64,000 nucleotides of DNA from Ohtaekwangia sp035628875 (GTDB lineage Bacteria; Bacteroidota; Bacteroidia; Cytophagales; Cyclobacteriaceae): positions 1-64,000 of the forward strand of contig DASPIZ010000135.1 in assembly GCA_035628875.1 (NCBI GenBank), written 5' to 3'. Under the pieces are notes generated by a model. The model ran no database searches. It had not been told where the DNA came from and saw nothing but the letters and a program-made list of their open reading frames with translations. The translations under genes and the position numbers were made by a program. Shown piece after piece: positions 55,714 to 64,000 of the stretch. Within the stretch, counting starts at the first letter, position 1; every line of letters starts with the position of its first letter.

Positions 55714-55889
55714 AGCAATAGCGTACGAAATTTTATCGTACGTAAGCAATTGTAGATGGACGTTTTGTTTTCTCTAACGGCAGATCAGACATAGATTTTT
55801 TCGATATTGGAAAAACATCAGACAGAAAACGTTTCCAGAAGTGAAAACAATCAAAATTATTTAACTTGCCACGAAATTAAGACCACACT

Positions 55890-57185
55890 ATGGCACAGGT
55901 ACAACTTATAATGCCGAAGATGGGCGAAAGCATCATGGAGGCCACCATCCTTAATTGGTTGAAAAAGTCCGGTGATAAAATCGAACAGGACGAATCTGTA
56001 TTGGAAGTAGCCACGGATAAAGTAGATACAGAAGTTCCTTCTACGCATGCCGGTGTACTGAAAGAAATATTAGCAAAAAAAGGTGATGTTGTACCTGTGG
56101 GTAAACCCATCGCCATCATCACAACCGACGTTGAAGAGGACAATGATTCAACTTCAACTTCACCCGCGCTGGCAACGTCACATACAATGCCAATGGCGCA
56201 AGCTGCCACAGACGTCAAAAGCAACGGTACTTCGCATAGCGTTCCTGATTATCGCACGGTTTCACGGTTCTATTCTCCGCTGGTGAAAAATATTGCACGT
56301 GAAGAGAACATCCCCGTCAGCGAACTTGAAACAATAGAAGGCTCCGGTGCAGAAGGTCGTGTCACAAAAAAAGATATACTTCATTACATCCGGCACCGTA
56401 AGACAGGTTTTGTGTCCAAGCCGGCCCAGCAAGCGATAACCACATCGCAACCAAAAGTTTACTCATCGGTAAATGCCGGTGATGAAATCATTGAGATGGA
56501 CCGTATGCGAAAAATGATTGCGGAACGTATGGTTGATTCAAAACGTATTGCGCCACACGTCACCTCTTTTGTAGAAGCCGATGTGACCAACGTGGTGATG
56601 TGGCGGAACAAAGTAAAAGGGGAATTTCAAAAACGCGATGGTGATGTACTCACGTTCACACCAATCTTTATGGAAGCTGTCGTGCTTGCTATTAAAGATT
56701 TCCCGATGATCAATGTGCAGGTAGATGGTGACCGCATCATCAAGAAGAAAGACATAAATATTGGGCTCGCAGTCGCTTTACCCAATGGAAATCTGATCGT
56801 ACCGGTTATCAAAAATGCTGATCAATTTAGTATCGCCGGATTAACAAAAGCGGTTAACGATGTTGCACGCAGAGCCCGCGAGAATAAACTAAAGCCCGAT
56901 GAGCTTACCGGTGGTACATTCACCATTTCAAACGTGGGATCATTTGGCAATGTAATGGGCACACCCATCATACTACAGCCACAGGTTGGTATCATTGCCC
57001 TTGGTGCAATCCAGAAAAAACCCGCCGTAATGGAAATGCCCTATGGCGATGTGATTGCGATAAGGCACAAAATGTTCCTTTCCCATTCGTATGATCATCG
57101 TGTCGTAGATGGCGCCCTGGGCGGCAGCGTGGTACGCAGGGTAGCCGATTACCTGGAAAGATTTGATCTGAACAGAACGATATAA
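55890..57185 (+). CDS. 2-oxoacid dehydrogenase E2 (dihydrolipoyl acyltransferase)
   Basis: 431 residues. Lipoyl domain 1-78 with the lipoylated Lys44 in VATDKVDTE; a linker rich in Ser/Thr/Ala; the E3-binding domain at about 125-165 (RFYSPLVKNIAREENIPVSELETIEGSG); the catalytic domain from about 190, ending with the active-site His in SYDHRVVDGALGG. It transfers acyl groups from lipoamide to CoA. Similarity in motifs fits branched-chain or 2-oxoglutarate complexes; E1 and E3 are not adjacent so the substrate stays open. Confidence 0.93.
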   Translation: MAQVQLIMPKMGESIMEATILNWLKKSGDKIEQDESVLEVATDKVDTEVPSTHAGVLKEILAKKGDVVPVGKPIAIITTDVEEDNDSTSTSPALATSHTMPMAQAATDVKSNGTSHSVPDYRTVSRFYSPLVKNIAREENIPVSELETIEGSGAEGRVTKKDILHYIRHRKTGFVSKPAQQAITTSQPKVYSSVNAGDEIIEMDRMRKMIAERMVDSKRIAPHVTSFVEADVTNVVMWRNKVKGEFQKRDGDVLTFTPIFMEAVVLAIKDFPMINVQVDGDRIIKKKDINIGLAVALPNGNLIVPVIKNADQFSIAGLTKAVNDVARRARENKLKPDELTGGTFTISNVGSFGNVMGTPIILQPQVGIIALGAIQKKPAVMEMPYGDVIAIRHKMFLSHSYDHRVVDGALGGSVVRRVADYLERFDLNRTI

Positions 57186-57207
57186 TCGCATTTTTAATGA
57201 AAAGAAC

Positions 57208-57230
57208 GCCAGGTCCTTACCTGGCTTTTT
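57208..57230 (+). terminator. Rho-independent terminator of the E2 gene
   Basis: GCCAGGT-CCTT-ACCTGGC, a perfect 7-bp stem, followed by TTTTTTATTTT, 22 bases after the stop codon. Confidence 0.85.
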
Positions 57231-57298
57231 TATTTTGTCAGGAAAGCCTTACTTTCCCTGATCAAAGCCCCTCCTGATGTATTAAATGCAATCCAAGC

Positions 57299-57922
57299 AT
57301 GGCTAAAATTATATCTTTTATCAGCCGTAAAGGCGGCACGGGAAAAACAACCAACGCCATTAATCTGGCAACGACCTTGCATCATTTGGGTAAACGCGTG
57401 TTGCTTATAGAAACGGATGCCAACTACACTTTAAATACCTTACGTAAGATGGAGGTCTTCAAATCAAAGCATGCCAATAATGCCTTTGAAATACAAGGCT
57501 CCCAGGACAATCAAGTAGGCGAAGAACTTGTCACGCTGAAAGAGAATCGAAAACTAGATTTTATCCTGGTTGACAGCGCCGGGAAAACCACGGATGAAGG
57601 AATAAAAAAACTTTGCCTTGTAAGCGATGTTGTTATTGTACCAACAAGTCTTACGCAAAATGACTTACTGGTAACCTATCAAACAGTGACCGACCTCGGC
57701 CCTGCGCGTCAGTTAAATCCAAAACTTAAAATTGTTGTGCTGCCAAATCGAATCCACAGCGCCACCAACGCATATACCGTGCGTGAGCATCTTAAAAACC
57801 TGGACGCATTAATTCTTCCGGTGATCGTTCCGCAGAAAAATCTTTTTGTAAATTTCAGTACCCTGGAGGCTGAAAAGGAATATATTCCCGTTGCCCAGGC
57901 TATTTTAAACTACTGCGCATGA
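57299..57922 (+). CDS. Orphan ParA/MinD-family ATPase
   Basis: 207 residues, short for chromosome-partition ParA and without an N-terminal DNA-binding domain. Deviant Walker A SRKGGTGKTT with signature Lys11 and Lys16, switch I TDANYTLNTL, Walker B LDFILVDSAG. The usual Asp of the ParA switch I DxD is partly present. Such short ParA proteins position cargo (chemoreceptors, carboxysomes, conjugation machinery) by moving on the nucleoid. No parB or parS site adjoins it. It overlaps the next gene by 4 bases (ATGA), so the product of that gene is its likely partner. Terminator upstream separates it from the E2 gene. Confidence 0.9.
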   Translation: MAKIISFISRKGGTGKTTNAINLATTLHHLGKRVLLIETDANYTLNTLRKMEVFKSKHANNAFEIQGSQDNQVGEELVTLKENRKLDFILVDSAGKTTDEGIKKLCLVSDVVIVPTSLTQNDLLVTYQTVTDLGPARQLNPKLKIVVLPNRIHSATNAYTVREHLKNLDALILPVIVPQKNLFVNFSTLEAEKEYIPVAQAILNYCA

Positions 57923-58278
57923 GTAAGAAGAAAAACACGCTAAAAGATCTTGATGAGTTTCTGAAACAACAAGCTGCTTCGCTCGTTACCCCAGAACCCG
58001 TGAACATGCCAGTACAAGAACCGGCAACAGTATCACCCGCAAAATCTGAAGGTGAGGAACCAACAGCAGATAAAATTATTTCTCAACTCAGCGCTCTCGC
58101 TAAACAAAATCCTAATCACTTCCGCACAATCCTATACGACATCATTATCAAATCACTTGAACAACTTCCGCATTCGCTACCCGAAGACAAAATGCTGATC
58201 AATACATCTCTCTACTTAAAAAGTGGCGACCAATGGAAGGATGTGATACGGAAGTATTGGAAGGAATATGGTTCATAG
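57919..58278 (+). CDS. Small partner protein of the ParA ATPase
   Basis: 119 residues. N-terminal 60 residues are Lys/Glu/Pro-rich and probably disordered (MSKKKNTLKDLDEFLKQQAA, then VTPEPVNMPVQEPATVSP); the rest is a helical domain (TADKIISQLSALAKQNPNHFRTILYDIIIKSLEQLPHSLPEDKMLINTSLYL). No family recognised; not a ParB. The basic N-terminus recalls the short ATPase-stimulating peptides of ParA partners. Overlap with parA and the small size suggest it links ParA to a cargo. Its stop codon lies within the first units of a heptad repeat array (58270 onward). Confidence 0.75.
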   Translation: MSKKKNTLKDLDEFLKQQAASLVTPEPVNMPVQEPATVSPAKSEGEEPTADKIISQLSALAKQNPNHFRTILYDIIIKSLEQLPHSLPEDKMLINTSLYLKSGDQWKDVIRKYWKEYGS

Positions 58279-59060
58279 TTCATGGTCCAAAGTTCAAAGT
58301 TGGAGTTCGATAACGAAGCGTTTGCGACATTGTTTTGAGGTTTGACGTTTGAGTTTGATTTGTTTTCGATAACGATGAGATTTGGCATTGTTTGAGCTTG
58401 CTCATGCTCAGAATTTAAACCTGCGGTCCAAACAAGGTTGAGATGACAAGCCTTACCAATTATAACCGTACAACTGCTTGGCTGTCGTCAATACTTACCT
58501 TTGCTTCTTGTTATTATCGATATATCCTCGAAAATTCACACAAGACATACTCGAATTTACGAACGTATCAAATAATGCTTCGCTGGCTGAATCAATGCTC
58601 CGAAGGAGCTAAATATGGATAGCCGCGAGCGAAGCTCGTGGCCAATATTCCGACATTAAGCATGTGCCACAGGTGCAAGTGGATCAGGAGAAAAACGCTC
58701 ATGGCACACAACATGAAAATTGTGATCGAAAGAAAGCCAATCTTATTTTATCTCCTGATCTAATAAGTTATCCAAATCTACTTGGACCTTATATGTAAGA
58801 ACCGAAGACACTTAAGCTCGAATCAACCAACCTCGCAGATCGTAACTCAAAGCGCGTAGCTAACTCAAAATCCAATTATTAGGAAAAACGCCTTGCAGCT
58901 TAAAGCCTGCAGCCTGACGCTTATCAAAAACACATCAGTTAAGACCAACAAACTCGCGGCTCGCAGCTCAAAGCTCGCGGCTTTTTGAAAGCCCACCGCT
59001 TCGCACGCCATCAAACTTTAATTTCTCTCAACATTTTTACTTTCAACTTAAACCATGAAC
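58270..59060. repeat. Repeat-rich spacer between the ParA pair and the trans-sulfuration gene
   Basis: Heptads GGTTCAT, AGTTCAT, GGTCCAA, AGTTCAA begin within the last codons of the ParA-partner gene. A string TTTGAGGTTTGACGTTTGAG follows (about 58334-58353), then two hairpins: GCTCC-GAA-GGAGC (58597-58609) and GCCGCGAGC-GAA-GCTCGTGGC (58622-58642), an ATCAGGAG/CTCCTGAT pair (about 58684 and 58754), and a GCAGCTTAAAGCCTGCAGCCTG / AGCTCAAAGCTCGCGGC block near 58890-58985. No coding frame seen. Confidence 0.75.
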
Positions 59061-59093
59061 TTGGAACCTTCGTTGAACCTTCAATTTAAAAAT

Positions 59094-60242
59094 ATGAAAT
59101 TCGGAACTAAAGCAGTACATGCCGGGGTTGAACCGGATCCTTCTACCGGCGCTATTATGACGCCGGTCTATCAAACATCAACATACGTGCAAGAGTCACC
59201 TGCCAAACACAAGGGTTATGCATATGCGCGAGGCGCAAATCCGACGAGGAATGCTTTGCAGAAAAGTATAGCGGCACTTGAAAACGGTAAGTTCGGTCTT
59301 TGCTTCTCATCCGGCATGGGTGCAACAGATGCGGTGATCAAATTATTAAATCCCGGTGATGAAGTGATCACCAGCTACGACCTGTATGGTGGTTCTTACC
59401 GCATGTTCAAACGTGTCTTCGAGAAATATGGTATTCGTTTTCACTTCATTGATCTCACGAACGCAAGCAATGTTCACCAGGTATTGAATGATAAGACAAA
59501 ACTTTTTTGGCTTGAAACGCCGACTAATCCTTTAATGAATATCGTAGACATCAAAGCATTCGTTGATATCGCGAAAGGAAAAAATATTTTGGTGGCTGTT
59601 GATAATACTTTTGCATCGCCATATTTACAAAATCCACTTGACCTCGGCGCCGATATCGTGATGCATTCCGTAACAAAATATCTCGGCGGACATTCGGACG
59701 TGGTGATGGGCGCATTAATAACCAACGATGAAAAATTACACCAGGAACTTGCGTTCATTCACAACTCGTGCGGTGCTGTACCGGGGCCGCAGGATTCATT
59801 CCTTGTGCTTCGTGGAATCAAGACCCTGCACCTTCGCATGGAACGTCATTGTGTTAATGGAAGAAAGATCGCCGAATACCTTAGAAATCATCCTAAGATT
59901 GGCAACGTATTCTGGCCAGGCTTTGCCGATCATCCCAATCATGACATTGCAAAGAAACAAATGCGTGATTTTGGTGGTATGTTATCTTTTACCTTAAAGG
60001 ATGATAACATCGCCAAAGCCACCTTACTGATGGAAAGCGTAAGCCTGTTTTCACTTGCTGAATCATTGGGCGGTGTGGAGTCCCTCATCAACCATCCTGC
60101 ATCTATGACACATGCCAGCATTCCGAAAGAAGAACGGCTAAAAAGTGGATTAGTCGATTCACTTATACGTCTAAGCATTGGCGTTGAAGATGCCGAAGAC
60201 CTGATTGAAGATCTTGAACAAGCATTGAAGAAGATATCATAA
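59094..60242 (+). CDS. PLP-dependent trans-sulfuration enzyme (cystathionine gamma-synthase/lyase type)
   Basis: The ATG at 59094 gives the standard start MKFGTKAVHAGVEPDPSTGA; an upstream in-frame ATG at 59055 lies in heptad repeat sequence (MNLEPSLNLQF) and is unlikely. 382 residues. PLP-binding Lys195 is in HSVTKYLGGHSD; YARGANPTR and ETPTNPLMNIVDI are family signatures. It makes or breaks cystathionine, or another homologous thiol, in the methionine/cysteine pathway; the exact reaction cannot be separated by motif alone. Cytoplasmic, transcribed alone, with a terminator. Confidence 0.93.
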   Translation: MKFGTKAVHAGVEPDPSTGAIMTPVYQTSTYVQESPAKHKGYAYARGANPTRNALQKSIAALENGKFGLCFSSGMGATDAVIKLLNPGDEVITSYDLYGGSYRMFKRVFEKYGIRFHFIDLTNASNVHQVLNDKTKLFWLETPTNPLMNIVDIKAFVDIAKGKNILVAVDNTFASPYLQNPLDLGADIVMHSVTKYLGGHSDVVMGALITNDEKLHQELAFIHNSCGAVPGPQDSFLVLRGIKTLHLRMERHCVNGRKIAEYLRNHPKIGNVFWPGFADHPNHDIAKKQMRDFGGMLSFTLKDDNIAKATLLMESVSLFSLAESLGGVESLINHPASMTHASIPKEERLKSGLVDSLIRLSIGVEDAEDLIEDLEQALKKIS

Positions 60243-60263
60243 CCAACGGTTCAATAATTATCT

Positions 60264-60292
60264 GGAAGACCTTTCGTGTCTTCCTTTTTTTT
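60264..60292 (+). terminator. Rho-independent terminator of the trans-sulfuration gene
   Basis: GGAAGAC and GTCTTCC form a perfect 7-bp stem, followed by eight T. It is 21 bases after the stop codon. Confidence 0.85.
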
Positions 60293-60358
60293 GTCAGTTT
60301 TAGTCAACGATTTTATATTCCTGCAGGCTTTGTTATTTTTATTGCACAAACCTAACCC

Positions 60359-61636
60359 ATGAATCAGAAAGACTTCAGGCAACTCCTCAGTTTACCCGTA
60401 ATCGTTGCTGCCCTCGGCTATTTCGTTGACATTTATGATCTGCTGTTGTTCAGCATTGTACGCATGCCCAGCCTTATTTCTTTAGGCGTTCCCCACGATC
60501 AGTTGTTTAGCGAGGGAGAATTTTTACTTCAGGCGCAAATGGGTGGCCTGTTGGTAGGCGGCATATTATGGGGAATTCTGGGCGACAAACGCGGAAGATT
60601 GTCGGTATTATTCGGATCCATCTTGCTTTATTCGCTAGCCAATATTGCGAACGGTTTTGTCACTTCCGTAGATCAATATGCTTTATTAAGATTTATCGCT
60701 GGCATTGGGCTGGCCGGGGAACTTGGTGCAGGCGTAACACTGGTTTCTGAAACCTTGCCACGACACTTGCGTGGCTATGGAACAACCATCATTGCAACGG
60801 TGGGGGTATTGGGAGCCGTACTGGCAAATTTCGTTTCGCAGGTCGTTGACTGGAGCATGGCATACTTCATTGGCGGTGGACTTGGCCTGCTGCTTTTACT
60901 TGCACGCGTTAGCGTTTTCGAATCAGCCATTTTTCTAAAGACCAAAGACAAGATCATAGCGCGGGGAAATTTCTTTCAGTTGTTTACCAACAAAAAACGG
61001 TTCATTAAGTTTATGGGATGTATTCTTATCGGGCTACCTATCTGGTACGCGATCGGAATACTCATTACTTTTTCACCTGAACTGGCACAAGCCATTGGCA
61101 TCACATCAGAAATCAAAGCCGGACATGCCATTATGTTTAGTTACCTCGGCCTTGCCCTGGGCGACCTGTCCAGCGGCACACTTAGCCAACTCATGCGCTC
61201 AAGAAAAAAAGTTGTCGCTATTTACATTTTCATGTCATTATGTTTTATCCTGCTTTATCTTTTTACACCGGTAAAATCAGCTGACTTCTTTTACTTTATA
61301 TGCTTCCTTATCGGATGTGGTATTGGGTACTGGGCATTGTTTGTCACCATTGCAGCAGAACAATTCGGCACAAACCTGCGATCAACCGTGGCCACGTCAG
61401 TTCCCAATTTTATTCGCGGCACGGTTATCCCGCTCACCCTGTTATTCAAGTTTCTTCGTGATACGCTGTACGGACAATACCTTCCAACACATCCTCATTC
61501 AGAAGCAAAAAGCATGGGCCTTATCTACGGTGCATTGATCGTAGGCATCATCACCATTGTGATCGCGTTTGCCGCCTTACGGGTGATCGATGAAACTTAT
61601 GCCCGCGATCTTGATTTTGAGGAGGATAATGATTAA
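60359..61636 (+). CDS. MFS transporter, sugar/organic-acid type
   Basis: 425 residues, 12 hydrophobic segments. The loop 2-3 signature GILWGILGDKRGRLSVLFGS and GELGAGVTLVSETLPRHLRGYGT (loop 4-5) fit the sugar-transporter/SHS branch; an AEQFGTNLRSTVATSVPNFIRG loop repeats the second half. It moves a solute through the inner membrane by proton coupling; no neighbour points to the substrate. The ATG at 60359 starts the first helix directly. Confidence 0.9.
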   Translation: MNQKDFRQLLSLPVIVAALGYFVDIYDLLLFSIVRMPSLISLGVPHDQLFSEGEFLLQAQMGGLLVGGILWGILGDKRGRLSVLFGSILLYSLANIANGFVTSVDQYALLRFIAGIGLAGELGAGVTLVSETLPRHLRGYGTTIIATVGVLGAVLANFVSQVVDWSMAYFIGGGLGLLLLLARVSVFESAIFLKTKDKIIARGNFFQLFTNKKRFIKFMGCILIGLPIWYAIGILITFSPELAQAIGITSEIKAGHAIMFSYLGLALGDLSSGTLSQLMRSRKKVVAIYIFMSLCFILLYLFTPVKSADFFYFICFLIGCGIGYWALFVTIAAEQFGTNLRSTVATSVPNFIRGTVIPLTLLFKFLRDTLYGQYLPTHPHSEAKSMGLIYGALIVGIITIVIAFAALRVIDETYARDLDFEEDND

Positions 61637-61811
61637 TCAGCGTAACCCGGAATTCATTATTACGTTAACCGTAGGGGCACAAAAACCTTATTTTTAATAC
61701 CTTTGTTTTTAGCCTGTTGCTTTCCTCAAAAAATGTCCCGTATGAGTAGAAAATGTGCGGGCCGTGGTAGGGGTTAAGCAAGTGGGACGTACCTTTTCAT
61801 CGACGGAACCT

Positions 61812-63905
61812 GTGATTAAGTATCTTCTTCTCGTTCTTATTGTAATACAAACTGCCCCAGTAGCAGCACAAAACCTTGAATTAATCCAAGAATTACAGCG
61901 CAAACTTTCTTCCGCGAAAGCTTCCGAGCGCGTTGAAATTTTATCAGACCTGGCGTGGGAATACCGATGGGCATATCCTGACAGTACAATTATTTATGCG
62001 AAAAAGGCACATAACCTCGGCAAAGAACTAAATCTGTCGTCAGGCCTTGCCGAGCCGCTTAATTTTATGGGCGTTGCATATAACTATAAAGGCAACCGCA
62101 TAAAAGCCTATGAGTATTATGATCAGGCCCTGAAAGTAGCGACTATCCAAAGCGATTCCACGCAGATTGCGTTCTCCAACAATAACCTGGGTCGATTGTT
62201 TTTCGAACAAGGTATGCTTAGTCGTTCTTATGAATATTTTGTACGGTCGCTGGCGCTTTTTGCTTCAATCAACGATGCTTCTGGTTTAGCCTATACGTAT
62301 CAAAGTCTGGCGAACTTATATAAAACACAACGCGACTTCACCAAAGCAGAAACAAACTATCTCAAGGCTTACAAAATTCGTCTATCGCTTGGTAACACCC
62401 GTGACATCATGTCTGCGATGGTTCAGCTGGGAAGGTTATACCAGGATAACAATAATCATGATAAAGCATTGGAGTACCTGCAACTTGCCGATTCTGCCGG
62501 CAATGTAATTCAGGATGAGATTAATCTTGCGGAAATAAAAACACTGATTGCAGAAAGTTATTTGAATCAAAACAAATTAGCTGAAGCAGAAAAAATGTGT
62601 GCAACGGGACTGCAAGTAATTACAAAAGTAAACGCTGTGCGGATGTTGCCGCAGGCCAATCTCACCATGGGCCAGATAAAACTTAGCAAAAATGATCTTA
62701 CAGAAAGTAAACACTATTTTCAGCTTGCACTCACCATTTCAACAAAGAGTAAAGACCTTAACTCCAAAATGGAAGCGCACTACTGGTTATGGAAGTTATC
62801 AGAAAAAGAAAATAACGTCCGCGAGAAATTGCAAAATCACAACCAATACCTGATTCTTAAAGATTCGGTGAAAGACCTGGATCTTGCACGTCATGTGGAA
62901 CGCCTTCAGTTTGAAATAGAAATAGAACGGAAGGAAAAGGAAAATGAATTACTAAAGCTCAATGAAGCAAGAAATGAAGTATTCATACAGCAACAGAAAT
63001 TACAGAATATTGTTTTAATCGGTGTCATTGCTTTTGTTTCGTCCATCTTATTCATGCAATGGCGTGCAAGTAAAAGGCGCCGCCAGATAAATGAAAAACT
63101 CGCTGCTCAAAATCATTACATCCAAAAACAAGGAGAGGAAATCGTAGAACAGAACGAAAAATTATCCAAGCGTAACCACGCGCTTTCTGAATTAAACCAC
63201 GAGAAAGATACTTTGATGAGCATCGTTGCCCACGATTTGAAATCGCCACTACACCGCATTAAAGGAATCATGGAGATCATGGAACTCGAAGGCGGCTTAA
63301 CGGATGACCAGCGGACTTATCTTAAAATGACAAAGGATGCTACCAATGCTGGTCTTAATCTTATCAAAGATCTTCTTGATGTTCATATGCTCCAGGAAAA
63401 TACAATTCCTACGCACGCGTCGTTTGACCTGAGCCAGTTTATTTTGGAAAAAACAACGGCATTTGAACCGAGCGCAGAAGCTAAAAAAATTCATTTACTC
63501 ATTTCACGTGTCGAAAATGACCTTGTTTATCTAGACCCTACTTACCTTAGCCGCATTGTCGACAACCTGCTATCCAACGCCATAAAGTTTTCGAAAAAAG
63601 ATTCCGTTGTGGAAATTGCAGCAGGTAAAGACGAGCATTACGTCTGGGTTTCTGTTAAAGATGAAGGTCCCGGATTTTCGGAAACTGATCGCATTCAACT
63701 GTTTCAGCGATTCAAAAAACTGAGCGCGCGACCCACGGCCGGAGAACCTTCCAATGGGCTTGGACTTGCCATAGTGAAAACTTTGGTAGACCGTCTCGGC
63801 GGTAGTATAGCGCTAGATTCAGGCATTAACAAGGGAAGTAAATTCACCGTTAAACTTCCCATCATTCACGAAGCACAATTCGCGGAATCGCCAAAAATGT
63901 TGTAA
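61812..63905 (+). CDS. TPR-containing histidine kinase
   Basis: A GTG at 61812 gives a signal peptide (IKYLLLVLIVIQTAPVAAQ); an in-frame GTG at 61755 adds 19 residues before it. 697 residues from 61812: about six to seven TPR units to 350 (AEPLNFMGVAYNYKGNRIKAYEYYDQALKV and repeats), membrane helix at about 397-417 (NIVLIGVIAFVSSILFMQW), coiled coil, HisKA with His474 (SIVAHDLKSPLHRIKG) and HATPase (NLLSNAIKFSKKD, KDEGPGFSETD, NGLGLAIVKTL). The TPR domain lies outside the cytoplasm and probably senses a protein or peptide. Typical of Cytophagales sensor kinases. No response regulator is visible in the last 95 bases of the window. Confidence 0.92.
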   Translation: MIKYLLLVLIVIQTAPVAAQNLELIQELQRKLSSAKASERVEILSDLAWEYRWAYPDSTIIYAKKAHNLGKELNLSSGLAEPLNFMGVAYNYKGNRIKAYEYYDQALKVATIQSDSTQIAFSNNNLGRLFFEQGMLSRSYEYFVRSLALFASINDASGLAYTYQSLANLYKTQRDFTKAETNYLKAYKIRLSLGNTRDIMSAMVQLGRLYQDNNNHDKALEYLQLADSAGNVIQDEINLAEIKTLIAESYLNQNKLAEAEKMCATGLQVITKVNAVRMLPQANLTMGQIKLSKNDLTESKHYFQLALTISTKSKDLNSKMEAHYWLWKLSEKENNVREKLQNHNQYLILKDSVKDLDLARHVERLQFEIEIERKEKENELLKLNEARNEVFIQQQKLQNIVLIGVIAFVSSILFMQWRASKRRRQINEKLAAQNHYIQKQGEEIVEQNEKLSKRNHALSELNHEKDTLMSIVAHDLKSPLHRIKGIMEIMELEGGLTDDQRTYLKMTKDATNAGLNLIKDLLDVHMLQENTIPTHASFDLSQFILEKTTAFEPSAEAKKIHLLISRVENDLVYLDPTYLSRIVDNLLSNAIKFSKKDSVVEIAAGKDEHYVWVSVKDEGPGFSETDRIQLFQRFKKLSARPTAGEPSNGLGLAIVKTLVDRLGGSIALDSGINKGSKFTVKLPIIHEAQFAESPKML

Positions 63906-64000
63906 TCGCTTCGGTTACCTGTTTCTCTTCACTATTTTTTACCGACCACAAACCGGCATTCACCTACCCTGCTCAGAGGTTGACCTATCTCCTTTATACG

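Noticed and set aside
59055..59093. Upstream start for the trans-sulfuration enzyme
   Set aside because: The added residues are translated heptad repeat; family members begin at the ATG at 59094.

Overview
The window looks like chromosomal DNA of a Bacteroidota bacterium, most likely of the Cytophagales/Fulvivirga-Chryseolinea type. The evidence is a secreted CotH-type protein with a type IX secretion (T9SS) C-terminal domain, a TonB-dependent receptor with a carboxypeptidase-like front domain, a DUF1080 lipoprotein, RMD1/DUF155 and DUF4197 proteins, two tRNAs without an encoded CCA end, and almost no Shine-Dalgarno sequences (starts follow A/T-rich leaders). Genus cannot be fixed from sequence alone.

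Layout. 1-7.2 kb: 3' end of a dipeptidyl-peptidase IV-type S9 peptidase, a secreted SMP-30-like propeller, tRNA-Ala(GGC) with three palindromic repeats behind it, a LytS/LytTR two-component pair, and a large outer-membrane receptor. At 7.2-7.6 kb the receptor's terminator is followed at once by what looks like a truncated group II intron. 7.6-17.2 kb: CotH/T9SS protein, CutC, an NlpC/P60 lipoprotein, a DUF1080 lipoprotein with a membrane protein, asparagine synthetase and a small barrel protein. After a gene-free 0.95 kb, 18.1-22.1 kb is a nitrogen-assimilation cluster: ammonium channel, outer-membrane porin and eukaryotic-type glutamine synthetase. 22.3-33 kb: SET methyltransferase, giant SF1 helicase, HhH protein, a MITE-like inverted repeat, HemA, an ECF sigma factor with a membrane partner, RMD1-like protein and an S1/P1 nuclease. 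33-38 kb is one 1670-codon secreted protein of unknown function. 38-50.5 kb is a signalling island: a soluble hybrid kinase with 11 tandem 92-residue HAMP units, a REC-kinase behind it, a divergent CHASE3 kinase with CheY-like partner, and another REC-kinase. 50.7-64 kb: alpha/beta hydrolase, PAS membrane sensor, tRNA-Arg(CCT), DUF4197 lipoprotein, CinA, a 2-oxoacid dehydrogenase E2, an orphan ParA with small partner, a PLP trans-sulfuration enzyme, an MFS transporter and a TPR histidine kinase.

Six histidine kinases in 64 kb and several envelope proteins suggest a free-living bacterium with heavy environmental sensing. The intergenic regions carry a dispersed family of short-period (7-8 nt) repeats that often begin right at a stop codon, plus hairpin repeats. 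No phage, CRISPR array, complete insertion sequence or defence island was found. The most unusual items are the intron remnant behind the receptor terminator, the MITE-like element at 28.0 kb, the heptad arrays at gene ends, the poly-HAMP kinase, the ParA/partner pair and the receptor with an extra C-terminal domain.
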